A DNA stretch of 64,000 bases from Pseudomonas chlororaphis (GTDB taxonomy: Bacteria; Pseudomonadota; Gammaproteobacteria; Pseudomonadales; Pseudomonadaceae). Of the stretch, positions 1 through 11,600 are shown piece after piece. Made by a program: the position numbers and the translations under genes. The DNA lies in the NCBI RefSeq assembly GCF_001921865.1, contig NZ_MSCT01000005.1, positions 251,001 to 315,000 of the forward strand, read 5' to 3'. The stretch's first letter is position 1. The number at the start of each line of letters is the position of its first letter. The notes beneath the pieces are model-generated. The model was not told where the DNA came from. It saw only the letters and a program-made list of their open reading frames with translations, and made no database searches.

Positions 1-78
1 ACCCCGAGGGTCGATGACATGGCTGGCGCAGCCGGCCAGGAATGAAAAAAGGAGCAGACAGCCCAGCAGGCGTTTCAT
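1..78 (-). CDS. Lipoprotein N-terminus, partial (possibly RlpA-family)
   Basis: The first 26 codons of a minus-strand gene run off the left edge of the window. The translation begins MKRLLGCLLLFSFLAGCASH: a short basic start, a hydrophobic stretch, then a lipobox (LAGC) with the acylated Cys at residue 17. It should therefore be a lipoprotein processed by signal peptidase II. In fluorescent pseudomonads the gene downstream of gatB is often a small RlpA-like (septal ring lytic transglycosylase-like) lipoprotein, and the residues after the Cys fit that. This family call is recall from gene order, because no catalytic domain is visible here. Confidence 0.6.
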   Translation of the reverse strand, partial: MKRLLGCLLLFSFLAGCASHVIDPRG

Positions 79-100
79 CGATCGGGACCCCAGATACAAG

Positions 101-170
101 TGTAGGAACGAGCATGCTCGCGATAGCGTTCTGTCTGAGACAACGCATCGCGAGCAAGCTCGCTCCTACA
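101..170. repeat. Paired REP palindrome (REPIN)
   Basis: Two inverted copies of a GAGCGAGCTTGCTCGC-type element face each other across about 22 bases. The left copy reads TGTAGGAACGAGCATGCTCG and the right copy ends CTCGCTCCTACA. The same element recurs at least five more times in this window as an inverted pair. This is the standard form of a REPIN mobilised in trans by a RAYT transposase; no RAYT gene lies in the window. It sits between the lipoprotein start and the end of gatB. Confidence 0.9.
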
Positions 171-208
171 GGGGGCGAAAAAAGTGAATTTCGCCTTCAG
201 CACCGCAC

Positions 209-1654
209 TCAGCCTTCGAGTTTGCTCTTGAGCAGTTCGTTGACTTGCTGTGGGTTGGCCTTGCCTTTGGAGGCCTTCATCGCCTGGCCGACGAAGAAGC
301 CGAACATCTTGCCGCGCTTGGCTTCATCGGCGGCGCGGTATTGCTCGACCTGTTCGGCGTTGGCCGCGAGCATTTCGTCCAGCACCGCGGAGATCGCACC
401 GGTGTCGGTGACCTGCTTGAGGCCGCGCTTTTCGATGATCTCGTCGGCCTGGCCTTCGCCGTTGGCCATGGCTTCGAACACGGTCTTGGCGATCTTGCCG
501 GAGATGGTGTTGTCCTTGATGCGCAGCAGCATGCCGCCCAGTTGTTCGGCCGAGACTGGCGCCGCGTCGATTTCCAGGCCCTGCTTGTTCAACAGGCTGC
601 CCAGCTCGACCATGACCCAGTTGGCGGCGAGCTTGGCGTCGCCGGCGATCTTCACCACTTGCTCGAAGTAGTCCGCCTGCTCGCGGCTCGAAGCCAGCAC
701 GCTGGCGTCGTAGACCGACAGGCCGAACTGCTCCTGGAAGCGCTCGCGTTTCTGCGGCGGCAACTCCGGCAGGGTGGCGCGTACCTGGTCGAGGAACGAG
801 TCCTCGATGACCACGGGCAGCAGGTCCGGATCGGGGAAGTAACGGTAGTCGTTGGCTTCTTCCTTGCTGCGCATCGGACGGGTTTCGTCCTTGTTCGGGT
901 CGTACAGGCGGGTTTGCTGGATGACCTTGCCGCCGTCCTCGATCAGCTCGATCTGACGCTGGATTTCCGAGTTGATGGCTTTTTCGATGAAGCGGAACGA
1001 GTTGACGTTCTTGATCTCGCAACGAGTGCCGAACTCAGCCTGGCCTTTGGGGCGGATCGAGACGTTGCAGTCGCAACGCAGGGAACCTTCGGCCATGTTG
1101 CCGTCGCAGATCCCCAGGTAACGTACCAACGCGTGGATCGACTTGACGTAGGCCACGGCTTCCTTGGCGCTGCGCATGTCCGGCTCGGAAACGATTTCCA
1201 GCAGCGGCGTGCCGGCGCGGTTCAGGTCGATGCCGCTGGCGCCGTTGAACTCCTCGTGCAGGCTCTTGCCGGCGTCTTCTTCCAGGTGTGCGCGGGTGAT
1301 GCCGACGCGTTTTACCGTGCCGTCTTCCAGCGGGATGTCCAGGTGGCCCTTGCCGACGATCGGCAGCTCCATCTGGCTGATCTGGTAGCCCTTGGGCAGG
1401 TCCGGGTAGAAGTAGTTCTTGCGGGCGAACACGTTGTGCTGGCCGATCTCGGCATCGATGGCCAGGCCGAACATGACCGCCATGCGCACCGCTTCCTGGT
1501 TCAGCACCGGCAGTACGCCGGGCATGCCCAGGTCGACCAGGCTGGCCTGGGTGTTGGGCTCGGCGCCGAAAGCGGTGGAGCTACCGGAGAAAATCTTCGA
1601 TTGGGTGGTGAGCTGGGTGTGAATCTCCAGCCCGATCACGACTTCCCATTGCAT
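209..1654 (-). CDS. gatB: Asp-tRNA(Asn)/Glu-tRNA(Gln) amidotransferase subunit B
   Basis: This subunit of the GatCAB complex phosphorylates the mischarged aminoacyl end of Asp-tRNA(Asn) or Glu-tRNA(Gln) and receives ammonia from GatA, making Asn-tRNA or Gln-tRNA in the cytoplasm. The 481-residue length is typical. The start [14 protein letters not shown] and the segment [16 protein letters not shown] are hallmark GatB motifs of the kinase-like domain. The C-terminal ~150 residues match the helical YqeY-like tRNA-binding tail. It is the last gene of gatC-gatA-gatB, 10 bases after gatA. The ATG start is the only one compatible with the conserved N-terminus. Confidence 0.98.
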   Translation of the reverse strand: MQWEVVIGLEIHTQLTTQSKIFSGSSTAFGAEPNTQASLVDLGMPGVLPVLNQEAVRMAVMFGLAIDAEIGQHNVFARKNYFYPDLPKGYQISQMELPIVGKGHLDIPLEDGTVKRVGITRAHLEEDAGKSLHEEFNGASGIDLNRAGTPLLEIVSEPDMRSAKEAVAYVKSIHALVRYLGICDGNMAEGSLRCDCNVSIRPKGQAEFGTRCEIKNVNSFRFIEKAINSEIQRQIELIEDGGKVIQQTRLYDPNKDETRPMRSKEEANDYRYFPDPDLLPVVIEDSFLDQVRATLPELPPQKRERFQEQFGLSVYDASVLASSREQADYFEQVVKIAGDAKLAANWVMVELGSLLNKQGLEIDAAPVSAEQLGGMLLRIKDNTISGKIAKTVFEAMANGEGQADEIIEKRGLKQVTDTGAISAVLDEMLAANAEQVEQYRAADEAKRGKMFGFFVGQAMKASKGKANPQQVNELLKSKLEG

Positions 1655-1664
1655 GTGTGTCTCC

Positions 1665-3116
1665 TCAGAAGCCGGTTGGGGTGCGGGTGTGCCAGTCAGT
1701 GTTCAACTGATACTGGTGCGCAACGTTGAGCAAGCGGCCTTCCTGGAAATACGGGGCGAGCAATTGCACGCCGACCGGCAAGCCGTCGACGAAACCTGCT
1801 GGCATGGACAAGCCTGGCAGGCCCGCGAGGTTGGCGGTGATGGTGTAGACGTCTTCCAGATACGCAGCGACCGGGTCGCTGCTCTTGTCGCCGATTTTCC
1901 AGGCCGGGTTCGGCGTGGTCGGGCCAAGGATGATGTCGACTTCATTAAAGGCAGCCATGAAGTCGTTCTTGATCAGGCGACGGATCTTCTGTGCCTTCAG
2001 GTAGTAGGCGTCGTAGTAACCGGCCGACAGCGCATAGGCGCCGACCATGATCCGGCGCTGCACTTCGCTGCCGAAACCTTCGCCGCGGGAGCGCTTGTAC
2101 AGGTCGCTGAGGTTGAGCGGGTTCTCGCAGCGATAGCCGAAACGCACGCCGTCGAAACGCGACAGGTTGGAGGAGGCTTCCGCCGGCGCGATCACGTAGT
2201 ACGCGGGGATGGCGTGCTGCATGTTCGGCAGGCTGATTTGCTTGATCACGGCGCCGAGTTTTTCCAGCGCCTTGACGCTGTCATGGATCAGCTCGGCGAT
2301 GCGCGGGTCGAGGCCGGCGCCGAAGTATTCCTTGGGCACGCCGATGCGCAGGCCTTGCAGCGAACCGTTGAGGCTGGCGCTGTAGTTCGGCACCGGTTCG
2401 TCGATGCTGGTGGAGTCGTTCGGGTCGAAGCCGGCCATGCCTTGCAGAAGGATCGCGCAGTCTTCGGCGGTGCGCGCCAACGGGCCGCCCTGATCGAGGC
2501 TGGAGGCGTAGGCGATCATGCCCCAGCGCGAAACGCGACCGTAGGTCGGTTTCAGGCCGGTAAGGTTGGTCAGCGCCGCCGGCTGGCGGATCGAGCCGCC
2601 GGTGTCGGTGCCGGTGGCGGCAGGCAGCAGGCGCGCGGCAACCGCGGCGGCCGAACCGCCGGACGAACCGCCTGGTACGCGTTCCAGGTTCCAGGGGTTT
2701 TTCGCCGGGCCGTAATAGCTGCTCTCGTTGCCCGAGCCCATGGCGAATTCGTCCATGTTGGTCTTGCCCAGGGTCACGGTGCCGGCGGCGGCCAGCTTGG
2801 CGACCACGGTGGCGTCGTAGGGCGCCTTGAAGTTGTCGAGCATCTTCGAGCCGCAGCTGGTGCGGATGCCTTGGGTGCAGAACAGGTCTTTGTGGGCGAT
2901 CGGCGCGCCGAGCAGGGCGCCGTTCTCACCGTTGGCGCGACGGGCATCGGCGGCCTTGGCCTGCTGCAGTGCGAGGTCTTCGGTGAGGCTGATGAAGCTG
3001 TTGAGCTGCGGGTCGAGCTGGGTGATGCGCGCCAGCAGGGTCTTGGTCAGCTCTTCGGAGGAAAACTTCTTGTCGGCGAGTCCGCGGGCGATCTCGGCCA
3101 GGGTCATGGAATGCAT
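1665..3116 (-). CDS. gatA: Asp-tRNA(Asn)/Glu-tRNA(Gln) amidotransferase subunit A (amidase)
   Basis: GatA is the glutaminase of GatCAB. It hydrolyses glutamine and channels ammonia to GatB. The 483-residue protein has the amidase-signature Ser-cisSer-Lys triad: Lys76 (in APIAHKDLF), Ser151 (in [12 protein letters not shown]) and Ser175 (in [12 protein letters not shown]). The 75- and 99-residue spacings equal those of characterised GatA proteins. It lies 16 bases after gatC and 10 before gatB, so the three genes form one operon giving 1:1:1 subunits. A second Met at residue 4 is a possible alternative start. Confidence 0.98.
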   Translation of the reverse strand: MHSMTLAEIARGLADKKFSSEELTKTLLARITQLDPQLNSFISLTEDLALQQAKAADARRANGENGALLGAPIAHKDLFCTQGIRTSCGSKMLDNFKAPYDATVVAKLAAAGTVTLGKTNMDEFAMGSGNESSYYGPAKNPWNLERVPGGSSGGSAAAVAARLLPAATGTDTGGSIRQPAALTNLTGLKPTYGRVSRWGMIAYASSLDQGGPLARTAEDCAILLQGMAGFDPNDSTSIDEPVPNYSASLNGSLQGLRIGVPKEYFGAGLDPRIAELIHDSVKALEKLGAVIKQISLPNMQHAIPAYYVIAPAEASSNLSRFDGVRFGYRCENPLNLSDLYKRSRGEGFGSEVQRRIMVGAYALSAGYYDAYYLKAQKIRRLIKNDFMAAFNEVDIILGPTTPNPAWKIGDKSSDPVAAYLEDVYTITANLAGLPGLSMPAGFVDGLPVGVQLLAPYFQEGRLLNVAHQYQLNTDWHTRTPTGF

Positions 3117-3132
3117 TGCAGGCTCTTTCCCT

Positions 3133-3420
3133 TTAGTCGATGACTTTCGGAACCAGGTACAGGCCGTTTTCGACCGCTGGCGCGATGGACTGATAGGCCT
3201 CGCGATGATTGGACTCGGTCACAACGTCTGCGCGCAGGCGCTGGCTGGCTTCCAGTGGGTGGGCCAGGGGCTCGATACCGTCGGTATCGACTGCCTGCAT
3301 TTCATCCACCAGGCCGAGAATGCTGTTCAGGGCCGAGGTGATGTGTGGAAGATCGGCATCATTGAGGCCAAGGCTGGCCAGATGAGCGATTTTTTCCACG
3401 TCGGAGCGTTCAAGCGCCAT
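3133..3420 (-). CDS. gatC: Asp-tRNA(Asn)/Glu-tRNA(Gln) amidotransferase subunit C
   Basis: GatC is a 95-residue chaperone-like belt that wraps GatA and holds it on GatB. The sequence starts [19 protein letters not shown] and contains the typical acidic middle region and the [15 protein letters not shown] segment shared by GatC proteins. It is the first gene of the operon, with GGAGAATCCC just before its ATG on the minus strand. The 212 bases between it and mreB must carry the divergent promoters of both operons. They include a small perfect hairpin (ACCGCA/TGCGGT around TTTT, 3481-3496). Confidence 0.96.
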   Translation of the reverse strand: MALERSDVEKIAHLASLGLNDADLPHITSALNSILGLVDEMQAVDTDGIEPLAHPLEASQRLRADVVTESNHREAYQSIAPAVENGLYLVPKVID

Positions 3421-3620
3421 GGGATTCTCCAGTGGAAAACAAAGACGGACCTTGTCCGTGTATTGGATTGTCGGAACACTACCGCATTTTTGCGGTCACA
3501 TAGGCCGCGATCGTGGGGATTGGTGCACAGAAAAGCGGCCAATTTAACATATTGGCGCCTTGCCCAAAATCCCTGTCGTTGTTAGAGTTTGCCGCACTTT
3601 TTTACCCACGCGTTGCCTAG

Positions 3621-4670
<1,050 letters not shown>

Positions 4671-4811
4671 TCGCGCCGGATGCACCCATGCGTACCGCTC
4701 GCAGGCAGCACTTTGCAGTGCTGCCTGTTGGCGTTTATCTTCTGTCATTCTGCTCCAGGCCGGTTTGAAGCCGTATGAATAAAGAGAATATTTGCCTGGG
4801 AGGAGCGGCTT

Positions 4812-5915
4812 ATTAAACCGCTTTTCGCCAAAGGCCCCTCATTGGGCGTACGCCTGTTGGTGTTGGTCGTGCTATCGGTCGCGCTGATGGTGGTTGATGC
4901 CCGCTTCACACTGCTCAAGCCAGTGCGTAGCCAAATGTCGCTGGTGCTGATGCAGTCTTACTGGATCACCGACCTGCCGCAGCGGCTATGGCAGGGTGTG
5001 GCCAGCCAATTCGGCAGCCGCACCGAACTGGTCGCCGAAAACGAAAAACTCAAGACCGAAAACCTGTTGCTCCAGGGGCGCCTGCAAAAGCTCGCCGCCT
5101 TGACCGAGCAGAACGTGCGCCTGCGCGAGTTGCTCAACTCGTCCGCACTGGTCAACGAGAAGGTCGAAGTGGCCGAACTCATCGGCATGGACCCCAACCC
5201 TTTCACCCATCGCATCATCATCAACAAGGGTGAGCGCGACGGCGTGGTGCTCGGGCAGCCGGTGCTCGACGCCCGCGGCCTGATGGGGCAGGTGGTCGAG
5301 TTGATGCCCTACACCTCCCGGGTGCTGTTGCTCACTGACACCACCCACAGCATTCCCGTGCAGGTCAACCGCAACGGCCTGCGGGCGATTGCCAGCGGCA
5401 CCGGCAACCCGGAACGCCTCGAACTGCGCCATGTGGCCGACACCGCGGATATCAAGGAAGGCGATCTGCTGGTCAGCTCCGGCCTCGGCCAGCGCTTCCC
5501 GGCGGGTTACCCGGTGGCGACGGTCAAGGAAGTGATCCACGACTCCGGCCAGCCATTCGCCATCGTGCGTGCCGTACCGACGGCGGCGTTGAACCGCAGC
5601 CGTTACCTGCTGCTGGTATTCAGCGATAACCGTACCGCCGAAGAGCGCGCCAACGACGCCGCCCAGGCGCAGGAAGCCCAGGACCAACAGGGCGGCGCCG
5701 CAGCCCCGATCGTTCCGGCGACCGTGCCCAAGCCTGTCGTGCCTGCGGCCCCGGCTCCCGCGGCAGCTCCTGCCGCCGCGGCTCCCGCGACGCCAGCCGC
5801 TGCGACACCGGTGAAGCCCGCGGCCCATCCGGCCCCGGTCAAGCCGGCCGCCACCAGACCCGTCACGCCCAAGCCGCCAGCGGCGGCCCCGGCCTCCACG
5901 GGAGGAAGAGAATAA
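4812..5915 (+). CDS. mreC: Rod-shape-determining protein MreC (probable ATT start)
   Basis: MreC is a bitopic inner-membrane protein whose periplasmic part organises the elongasome. A transmembrane helix (VRLLVLVVLSVALMVVDARF) is followed by a coiled coil (LVAENEKLKTENLLLQGRLQ) and two beta-barrel subdomains. The only standard start, TTG at 4842, would remove the residues IKPLFAKGPS that MreC proteins of this genus carry. No ATG, GTG or TTG exists upstream in frame before a stop at 4776. An ATT at 4812 lies six bases after a strong ribosome site (GGGAGGAG, 4798-4805), so I start the gene there. The last ~75 residues are an Ala/Pro-rich low-complexity tail. The stop overlaps mreD by one base. 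Confidence 0.92.
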   Translation: MKPLFAKGPSLGVRLLVLVVLSVALMVVDARFTLLKPVRSQMSLVLMQSYWITDLPQRLWQGVASQFGSRTELVAENEKLKTENLLLQGRLQKLAALTEQNVRLRELLNSSALVNEKVEVAELIGMDPNPFTHRIIINKGERDGVVLGQPVLDARGLMGQVVELMPYTSRVLLLTDTTHSIPVQVNRNGLRAIASGTGNPERLELRHVADTADIKEGDLLVSSGLGQRFPAGYPVATVKEVIHDSGQPFAIVRAVPTAALNRSRYLLLVFSDNRTAEERANDAAQAQEAQDQQGGAAAPIVPATVPKPVVPAAPAPAAAPAAAAPATPAAATPVKPAAHPAPVKPAATRPVTPKPPAAAPASTGGRE

Positions 5916-6391
5916 TGTCCCGAAACGGCTGGATGGTCTGGTTGACCTTCGCCATCGGCATGCTGCTCAGCGTGTCGCCCTTGCCGCAATTCATGGAAAT
6001 CCTGCGCCCGCTCTGGCTGGCCTTGCTGCTGGCGTTCTGGGCCCTGGCCCTGCCGCACAAGGTCGGCATGGTCACGGCCTGGTGCCTGGGGCTGGCCGAG
6101 GATGTGCTGTACGGCACGTTGCTGGGGCAGAACGCGCTGATCCTGACCCTGATCACCTTCCTGGTGCTGTCGTTGCAGCAGCGCCTGCGCATGTTCCCGA
6201 TGTGGCAGCAATGCCTGGTGATCCTGGTGATCTTCGGCCTGGCGCAGCTGGTGCAGCTGTGGCTCAGCGCCCTGACCGGCAACCGTCAACCGACCCTCGC
6301 CCTGGTCCTGCCGGCGTTGGTCAGCGCCTTGCTCTGGCCCTGGGTCAGCTTCGGTTTGCGCGGGTTGCGCCGACGTTTCAAAATCAACTGA
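5915..6391 (+). CDS. mreD: Rod-shape-determining membrane protein MreD
   Basis: MreD is a small polytopic inner-membrane partner of MreC and RodA/PBP2 in lateral wall growth. The 158-residue protein is strongly hydrophobic, with about five predicted membrane segments. It has the usual short cytoplasmic N-terminus ([19 protein letters not shown]) and the RRRFKIN basic tail. Its ATG overlaps the mreC stop (TAATG), which suggests translational coupling. The mreB-mreC-mreD-maf-rng-yhdP-tldD order is the same as in enterobacteria and strengthens the call. Confidence 0.96.
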   Translation: MSRNGWMVWLTFAIGMLLSVSPLPQFMEILRPLWLALLLAFWALALPHKVGMVTAWCLGLAEDVLYGTLLGQNALILTLITFLVLSLQQRLRMFPMWQQCLVILVIFGLAQLVQLWLSALTGNRQPTLALVLPALVSALLWPWVSFGLRGLRRRFKIN

Positions 6392-6434
6392 TTCGGTCAG
6401 GCATTTGCCCGTACCTCGACAGGGAGATGTCTTG

Positions 6435-7034
6435 ATGAAAACGCTTTACCTCGCCTCAGGCTCGCCGCGTCGACGCGAACTGCTCACGCAGATCGGCGTG
6501 CCTTTTACCGCCCTCAGCGCGGATATCGATGAAACCCCGCTCCCCGATGAAAGCCCCGCGGCCTATGTCGAGCGCCTGGCGCGCGGCAAGGCGGCGGCCG
6601 GGCATGCGCTGCTTGCCCATGACCGTTCCGGTGCCTGCGTGTTGGGGGCGGACACGGCGGTGGTCCTCGATGGGCGGATTCTTGGCAAGCCCCTGGACCA
6701 GGCCGACGCGCGGTCGATGCTCATGGCGCTGTCGGATCGCGAGCATGAAGTGCTGACGGCCATCGCGGTGCTCGACGGCCAGCGCTGCGAGTCGCGGGTC
6801 ATACGCAGCCTGGTGCGCTTCCGGGCGATCGACGAGGACGAGGCGGCACGCTACTGGGCCAGCGGCGAACCGTGCGACAAGGCCGGCGGCTACGGGATCC
6901 AGGGGCTTGCGGCGGTATTCGTGGCAGGGCTCAATGGCAGTTATTCAGCCGTCGTCGGCTTGCCGGTATGCGAAACCGCAGAATTGCTTGGCCATTTCGG
7001 CATACCCTGTTGGCAAACCCTTGCAGTGCACTAA
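6435..7034 (+). CDS. maf: Maf-like nucleotide pyrophosphatase (YhdE type)
   Basis: Maf proteins hydrolyse dTTP, UTP or modified nucleoside triphosphates to the monophosphate. The mreBCD-linked (YhdE) type prefers dTTP and UTP. The 199-residue protein starts [17 protein letters not shown], the Maf signature that forms the phosphate loop. It also has [16 protein letters not shown] and the conserved [10 protein letters not shown] segment. I chose the ATG at 6435, after AGGGAG, over an in-frame upstream ATG at 6405, because homologues begin at this MKTL-type motif. It lies 43 bases after mreD and 57 before rng. Confidence 0.95.
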   Translation: MKTLYLASGSPRRRELLTQIGVPFTALSADIDETPLPDESPAAYVERLARGKAAAGHALLAHDRSGACVLGADTAVVLDGRILGKPLDQADARSMLMALSDREHEVLTAIAVLDGQRCESRVIRSLVRFRAIDEDEAARYWASGEPCDKAGGYGIQGLAAVFVAGLNGSYSAVVGLPVCETAELLGHFGIPCWQTLAVH

Positions 7035-7091
7035 GCGCCGCACCCGACCGATGCGGCCATCCCAGTGAATATGCCTGAACGAGACCCTGCC

Positions 7092-8549
7092 ATGAGTGAA
7101 GAGATTCTGATCAACATCACGCCGATGGAGTCGCGCGTGGCGGTGGTCGAAAACGGTGTATTGCAAGAAGTCCATGTCGAGCGGACTCAGCGTCGCGGCA
7201 TCGTCGGCAATATCTATAAAGGCAAGGTGGTTCGGGTCCTGCCGGGCATGCAGGCGGCGTTCGTCGATATCGGCCTGGATCGTGCGGCATTCATTCATGC
7301 CTCGGAAATCTCCCTGCGAGAAGGGCCGGCGGTGGAAAGCATCGGCGCCCTGGTCCATGAGGGGCAGAGCCTGGTAGTCCAGGTGACCAAGGACCCGATC
7401 GGCTCCAAGGGCGCGCGGTTGACCACCCAGCTGTCGATCCCTTCGCGCTACCTGGTGTATATGCCGCGTACCGCCCATGTCGGCATTTCCCTGAAGATCG
7501 AGGACGAGGCCGAGCGCGAGCGCCTGAAGCAGGTGGTCAGCGATTGCGTGGCCCAGGAAGGCATCAAGGAAGCCGGCGGATTTATCCTGCGGACCGCCGC
7601 CGAGGGCGCGGGCGCCGACGAAATCCTCATGGACATCCGCTACCTGCGCCGCCTGTGGGATCAGATCGCTGCCCAGATCAAGACCATCGGCGCGCCCAGC
7701 GTGATCTACGAAGACCTGGGCCTGGCCCTGCGCACGCTGCGGGACCTGGTCAGTCCGAAGATCGAGAAGATCCGCATCGACTCCCGGGAAACCTTCCAGA
7801 AAACCACGCAGTTCGTCGCCGAGCTGATGCCGGAAATCGCCGACCGCCTGGAGCATTACCCGGGCGAGCGGCCGATCTTCGACCTGTACGGCGTCGAAGA
7901 TGAAATCCAGAAGGCTCTGGAGCGCAAGGTGCCGCTCAAGTCCGGCGGTTACCTGGTGGTCGATCCGGCGGAGGCGATGAGTACCATCGACGTCAACACC
8001 GGCGCTTTCGTCGGCCATCGCAACCTCGAAGAAACCATCTTCAAGACCAATCTCGAGGCGGCGACCGCGATTGCCCGCCAGCTGCGCCTGCGCAACCTGG
8101 GCGGGATCATCATCATCGACTTCATCGACATGGAAGACGAAGAGCACCAGCGCCAGGTGCTGCGCACCCTGGAGAAACAGCTGGAGCGCGATCACGCCAA
8201 GACCAACATCATCGGCATCACCGAGCTGGGCCTGGTGCAGATGACCCGCAAACGCACCCGGGAAAGCCTCGAGCAGGTGCTGTGCGAGCCCTGCAGCAGT
8301 TGCCAGGGACGGGGCAAGCTGAAGACCCCGGAAACCATTTGCTACGAAATCTTTCGCGAAATCCTGCGCGAGGCGCGGGCCTATCAGGCAGAAGGTTATC
8401 GGGTCCTGGCGAATCAGAAAGTCGTCGATCGGTTGCTCGACGAGGAGTCGGGCAACGTGGCGGAACTGGAGGCCTTTATCGGTCGGACCATCCGTTTTCA
8501 GGTCGAGACCATGTATTCCCAGGAACAATACGACGTGGTGTTGCTCTGA
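7092..8549 (+). CDS. rng: Ribonuclease G
   Basis: RNase G is a 5'-end-dependent endoribonuclease of the RNase E/G family that matures 16S rRNA and degrades some mRNAs. The 485-residue protein has an N-terminal S1-like RNA-binding domain (about residues 35-115). The DNase I-like catalytic region carries acidic residues in STIDVNTGAF and IIIIDFIDMEDEE. The Zn-link cysteine motif is present (CEPCSSCQGRGK). It lacks the long C-terminal degradosome scaffold of RNase E, which settles G over E. The start at 7092 (MSEEILINITPMESRVAV) matches the family; a GTG/ATG region upstream at 7065 is less likely. Confidence 0.97.
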   Translation: MSEEILINITPMESRVAVVENGVLQEVHVERTQRRGIVGNIYKGKVVRVLPGMQAAFVDIGLDRAAFIHASEISLREGPAVESIGALVHEGQSLVVQVTKDPIGSKGARLTTQLSIPSRYLVYMPRTAHVGISLKIEDEAERERLKQVVSDCVAQEGIKEAGGFILRTAAEGAGADEILMDIRYLRRLWDQIAAQIKTIGAPSVIYEDLGLALRTLRDLVSPKIEKIRIDSRETFQKTTQFVAELMPEIADRLEHYPGERPIFDLYGVEDEIQKALERKVPLKSGGYLVVDPAEAMSTIDVNTGAFVGHRNLEETIFKTNLEAATAIARQLRLRNLGGIIIIDFIDMEDEEHQRQVLRTLEKQLERDHAKTNIIGITELGLVQMTRKRTRESLEQVLCEPCSSCQGRGKLKTPETICYEIFREILREARAYQAEGYRVLANQKVVDRLLDEESGNVAELEAFIGRTIRFQVETMYSQEQYDVVLL

Positions 8550-8624
8550 GTCCGCGTACCCTACATTTACCGGATACAGCTGGCTCCGGCTTGTGTATGA
8601 CTTTTGCCATGGGGGCCAACTGAC

Positions 8625-11600
8625 ATGGAGCGTCTGATGCGCTTTCTTGCCGCTCTGACCCGCTGGGGGCTGGGGCTTTGTGCGTTGCTGCTGGTGCTGA
8701 CGGCGTTGTACGTCAGCCTGGGTCGGGAATTGACCCCGCTGGTGGCCGAATATCGGACCGAGGTCCAGGCCAAGGCCGAAGAAGCCTTGGGCATGCCGGT
8801 GCAGATCGGTCGCCTGGAAGGCAGCTGGAGCGGCTTTTCGCCGATCCTGCTGGCCCAGGATGTGATTGTCGGCGAGGGCGCCAATGCCCTGCGCCTGGAT
8901 CAGGTGCGCGTGGCGCCCGACCTGCCGGGCAGCGCGTTGGCGCGCCAGTTGCGCATCGAGCATCTTGAGTTCAGCGGCCTCAACCTGAGCCTGAAAGAAG
9001 GCCCGGACGGGCGCTGGGCGCTCGAAGGCCTGCCGGTGCAGGACGACCAGCCCGTCGATCCCGAGCAGTTGCTCAACCGTATGCAGATGGTCAGCGAGCT
9101 GTCGGTGCTCAATAGCCAGGTGACCCTGCAACCACAGGATCATGCGGCGATCGCCTTGACCTATGTCGGCTTGAATCTGCGCACCGGCGCCAGCCGGCAA
9201 CGCCTGGATGCGCGCCTGACCCTGCCGGACGGCCAGCCGCTGGCGATCAACCTGCGTACGCGAATCCGCGCCAGCGCCTGGCGCGAGGGGCAGGCCGACG
9301 CTTACCTGAGCCTGCCGCAAAGCGATTGGGCGAAATGGCTGCCGCCGCGCCTGACCCGACAATGGCGCCTCTCCGAACTCAAGGCCGGCGGTGAGTTCTG
9401 GCTCAGTTGGGGCGAGGGGACGTTGCAGAGTCTGGTTGCGCGCCTGAACGCGCCGCAGGTCAGCGGAGCCTACGACGAGCGCAAGCCGATCACTCTGAAG
9501 AACCTGGCGCTCACCGCTTACTTCCAGCGCAATGACCAGGGGGTCAATGTCCTCTTCGATTCGCTGGCCATGAACCTGGGCGAGACGCGCTGGGAATCCC
9601 ATGTGCAACTGCAACAGAGTGGTACCGCCAACAGCGCCGAAGAGCGCTGGCACTTGCAGGCCGACCGTCTCGACCTGACACCAATCACCCCGATCCTGGA
9701 TGCCTGGGCGCCGTTGCCGCAGGGTGTGGCGACGGCGATCGACAACCTCAAGGTCACGGGCGCGCTGCGCAATGTCTTGCTCGACTACCGTCCGCAAGCC
9801 AGCGGCGATCAGCGCCTGAGTTTTGCCGCCAACCTGGAGCAGGTCGGCTTCAACGCCTATCACGGCGCGCCGGCGGCCCGTAACGTCAGCGGCAGCATCA
9901 GCGGCGACCTGGGGCAGGGCGAGCTGCGGATGGACAGCAAGGACTTTTCCCTGCACCTGGACCCGATCTTCGCCAAGCCGTGGCAGTACCTGCAGGCCAA
10001 CGCCCGGCTGACCTGGAAGCTCGACCAGCAGGGCTTCACCCTGATCGCGCCGTACCTGAAGGTCTTGGGCGAGGAGGGCAAGATCGCCGGCGACTTCCTG
10101 ATCCGCCTGCATTTCGATCACACCCAGGAAGACTACATGGACCTGCGGGTCGGCCTGGTCGACGGCGACGGGCGCTACACCGCCAAGTACCTGCCCGAGG
10201 TGCTCAGCCCGGCGTTGGACGAATGGCTGCGCACAGCGATTCTCAAGGGTGCGGTGGATGAAGGTTTCTTCCAGTACCAGGGTTCGCTGAACCATGGCGC
10301 GGCCGATACGGCGCGCAGCATCAGCCTGTTCTTCAAGGTCCATGACGCTGAGCTGGCTTTCCAGCCGGGCTGGCCGCATATCGGCAAGGTCAGCGGCGAT
10401 GTGTTCATCGAAGACAGCGGGGTACGCATCCTTGCGAGCCAGGGCCAGTTGCTCGATACCCGGGTGAAGGACGTCTACGTCAATATTCCCCATGTGCCCG
10501 AAGGGCAAAACAGCCACATGTTTATCGACGGCGAGTTTGCCGGCGGTTTGGGCGACGGCTTGAAGATCCTCCAGGAAGCGCCGATCGGTACGGGAGAGAC
10601 CTTTGCCGGCTGGCAGGGCGAGGGTGACCTGCAGGGCAAGATGAAGCTGGATATCCCGCTGGCCAAGGGCGAAGAGCCCAAGGTGGTGGTGGATTTCAAG
10701 ACAGCCAAGGCCCGGCTCAAGCTGAGCGAGCCGGAGTTGGAGCTGAGCCAGCTCAAGGGCGACTTCCGCTTCGACAGCAGCAAGGGCTTGAGTGGCCAGG
10801 GCATCAGCGCCCAGGCCTTCGAGCGCCCGGTGACCGCGCAGATTTTCGCCGACGGCCGCCCCGGCAAGCTCGACACCCGGGTCGTCGCCAAGGGCCAGGT
10901 ATCGGTGAAGGCGCTCACGCAATGGCTGAAATACAACCAGCCGCTGCCGGTTTCCGGCGACATTCCCTATCAGTTGCAGCTCAACCTCGACGGCGCGGAC
11001 AGCCAGCTGATGGTCAGCTCGAGCCTCAAGGGCGTCGCCGTCGACCTGCCCGCGCCGTTCGGCATGGCGGCCAGCCAGGGGCGCGACAGTGTGTTCCGCA
11101 TGACCTTGCAGGGCGCCGAACGGCGTTACTGGTTCGACTACGGCGAACTGGCCAACTTTACCTTCGCCGCGCCAAGCAGCAATTTCGCCGATGGCCGTGG
11201 CGAGCTTTTCCTCGGTGAGGGCGATGCTGTATTGCCGGGCCCCAAGGGCCTGCGGGTGCGTGGCGTGCTGTCGGAGCTGGATGTGGAGCCCTGGAAGGCG
11301 CTGATGGATCGTTATGCTGGGCAGGACGCGGGCGGTAGCGCCAAGCAACTGCTCAGCGGCGCCGACTTCCGGGTGGGCAAGCTCAGCGGGTTCGGCACCG
11401 TGCTGGACGAAGCCCGGGTACAGCTGACGCGCAAACCGTCCGCCTGGGCCTTGCAGCTCGACAGCCAGCAGGCCAGAGGCAACGTGGCGATTCCCGATGC
11501 CAAGGCGGCGCCGATGGCGATCAACTTGCAGTACGTGCGCCTGCCGGCCGCCGATCCGACGGCGCAGGCCGACGAGAATGCACCGGACCCGCTGGCCACG

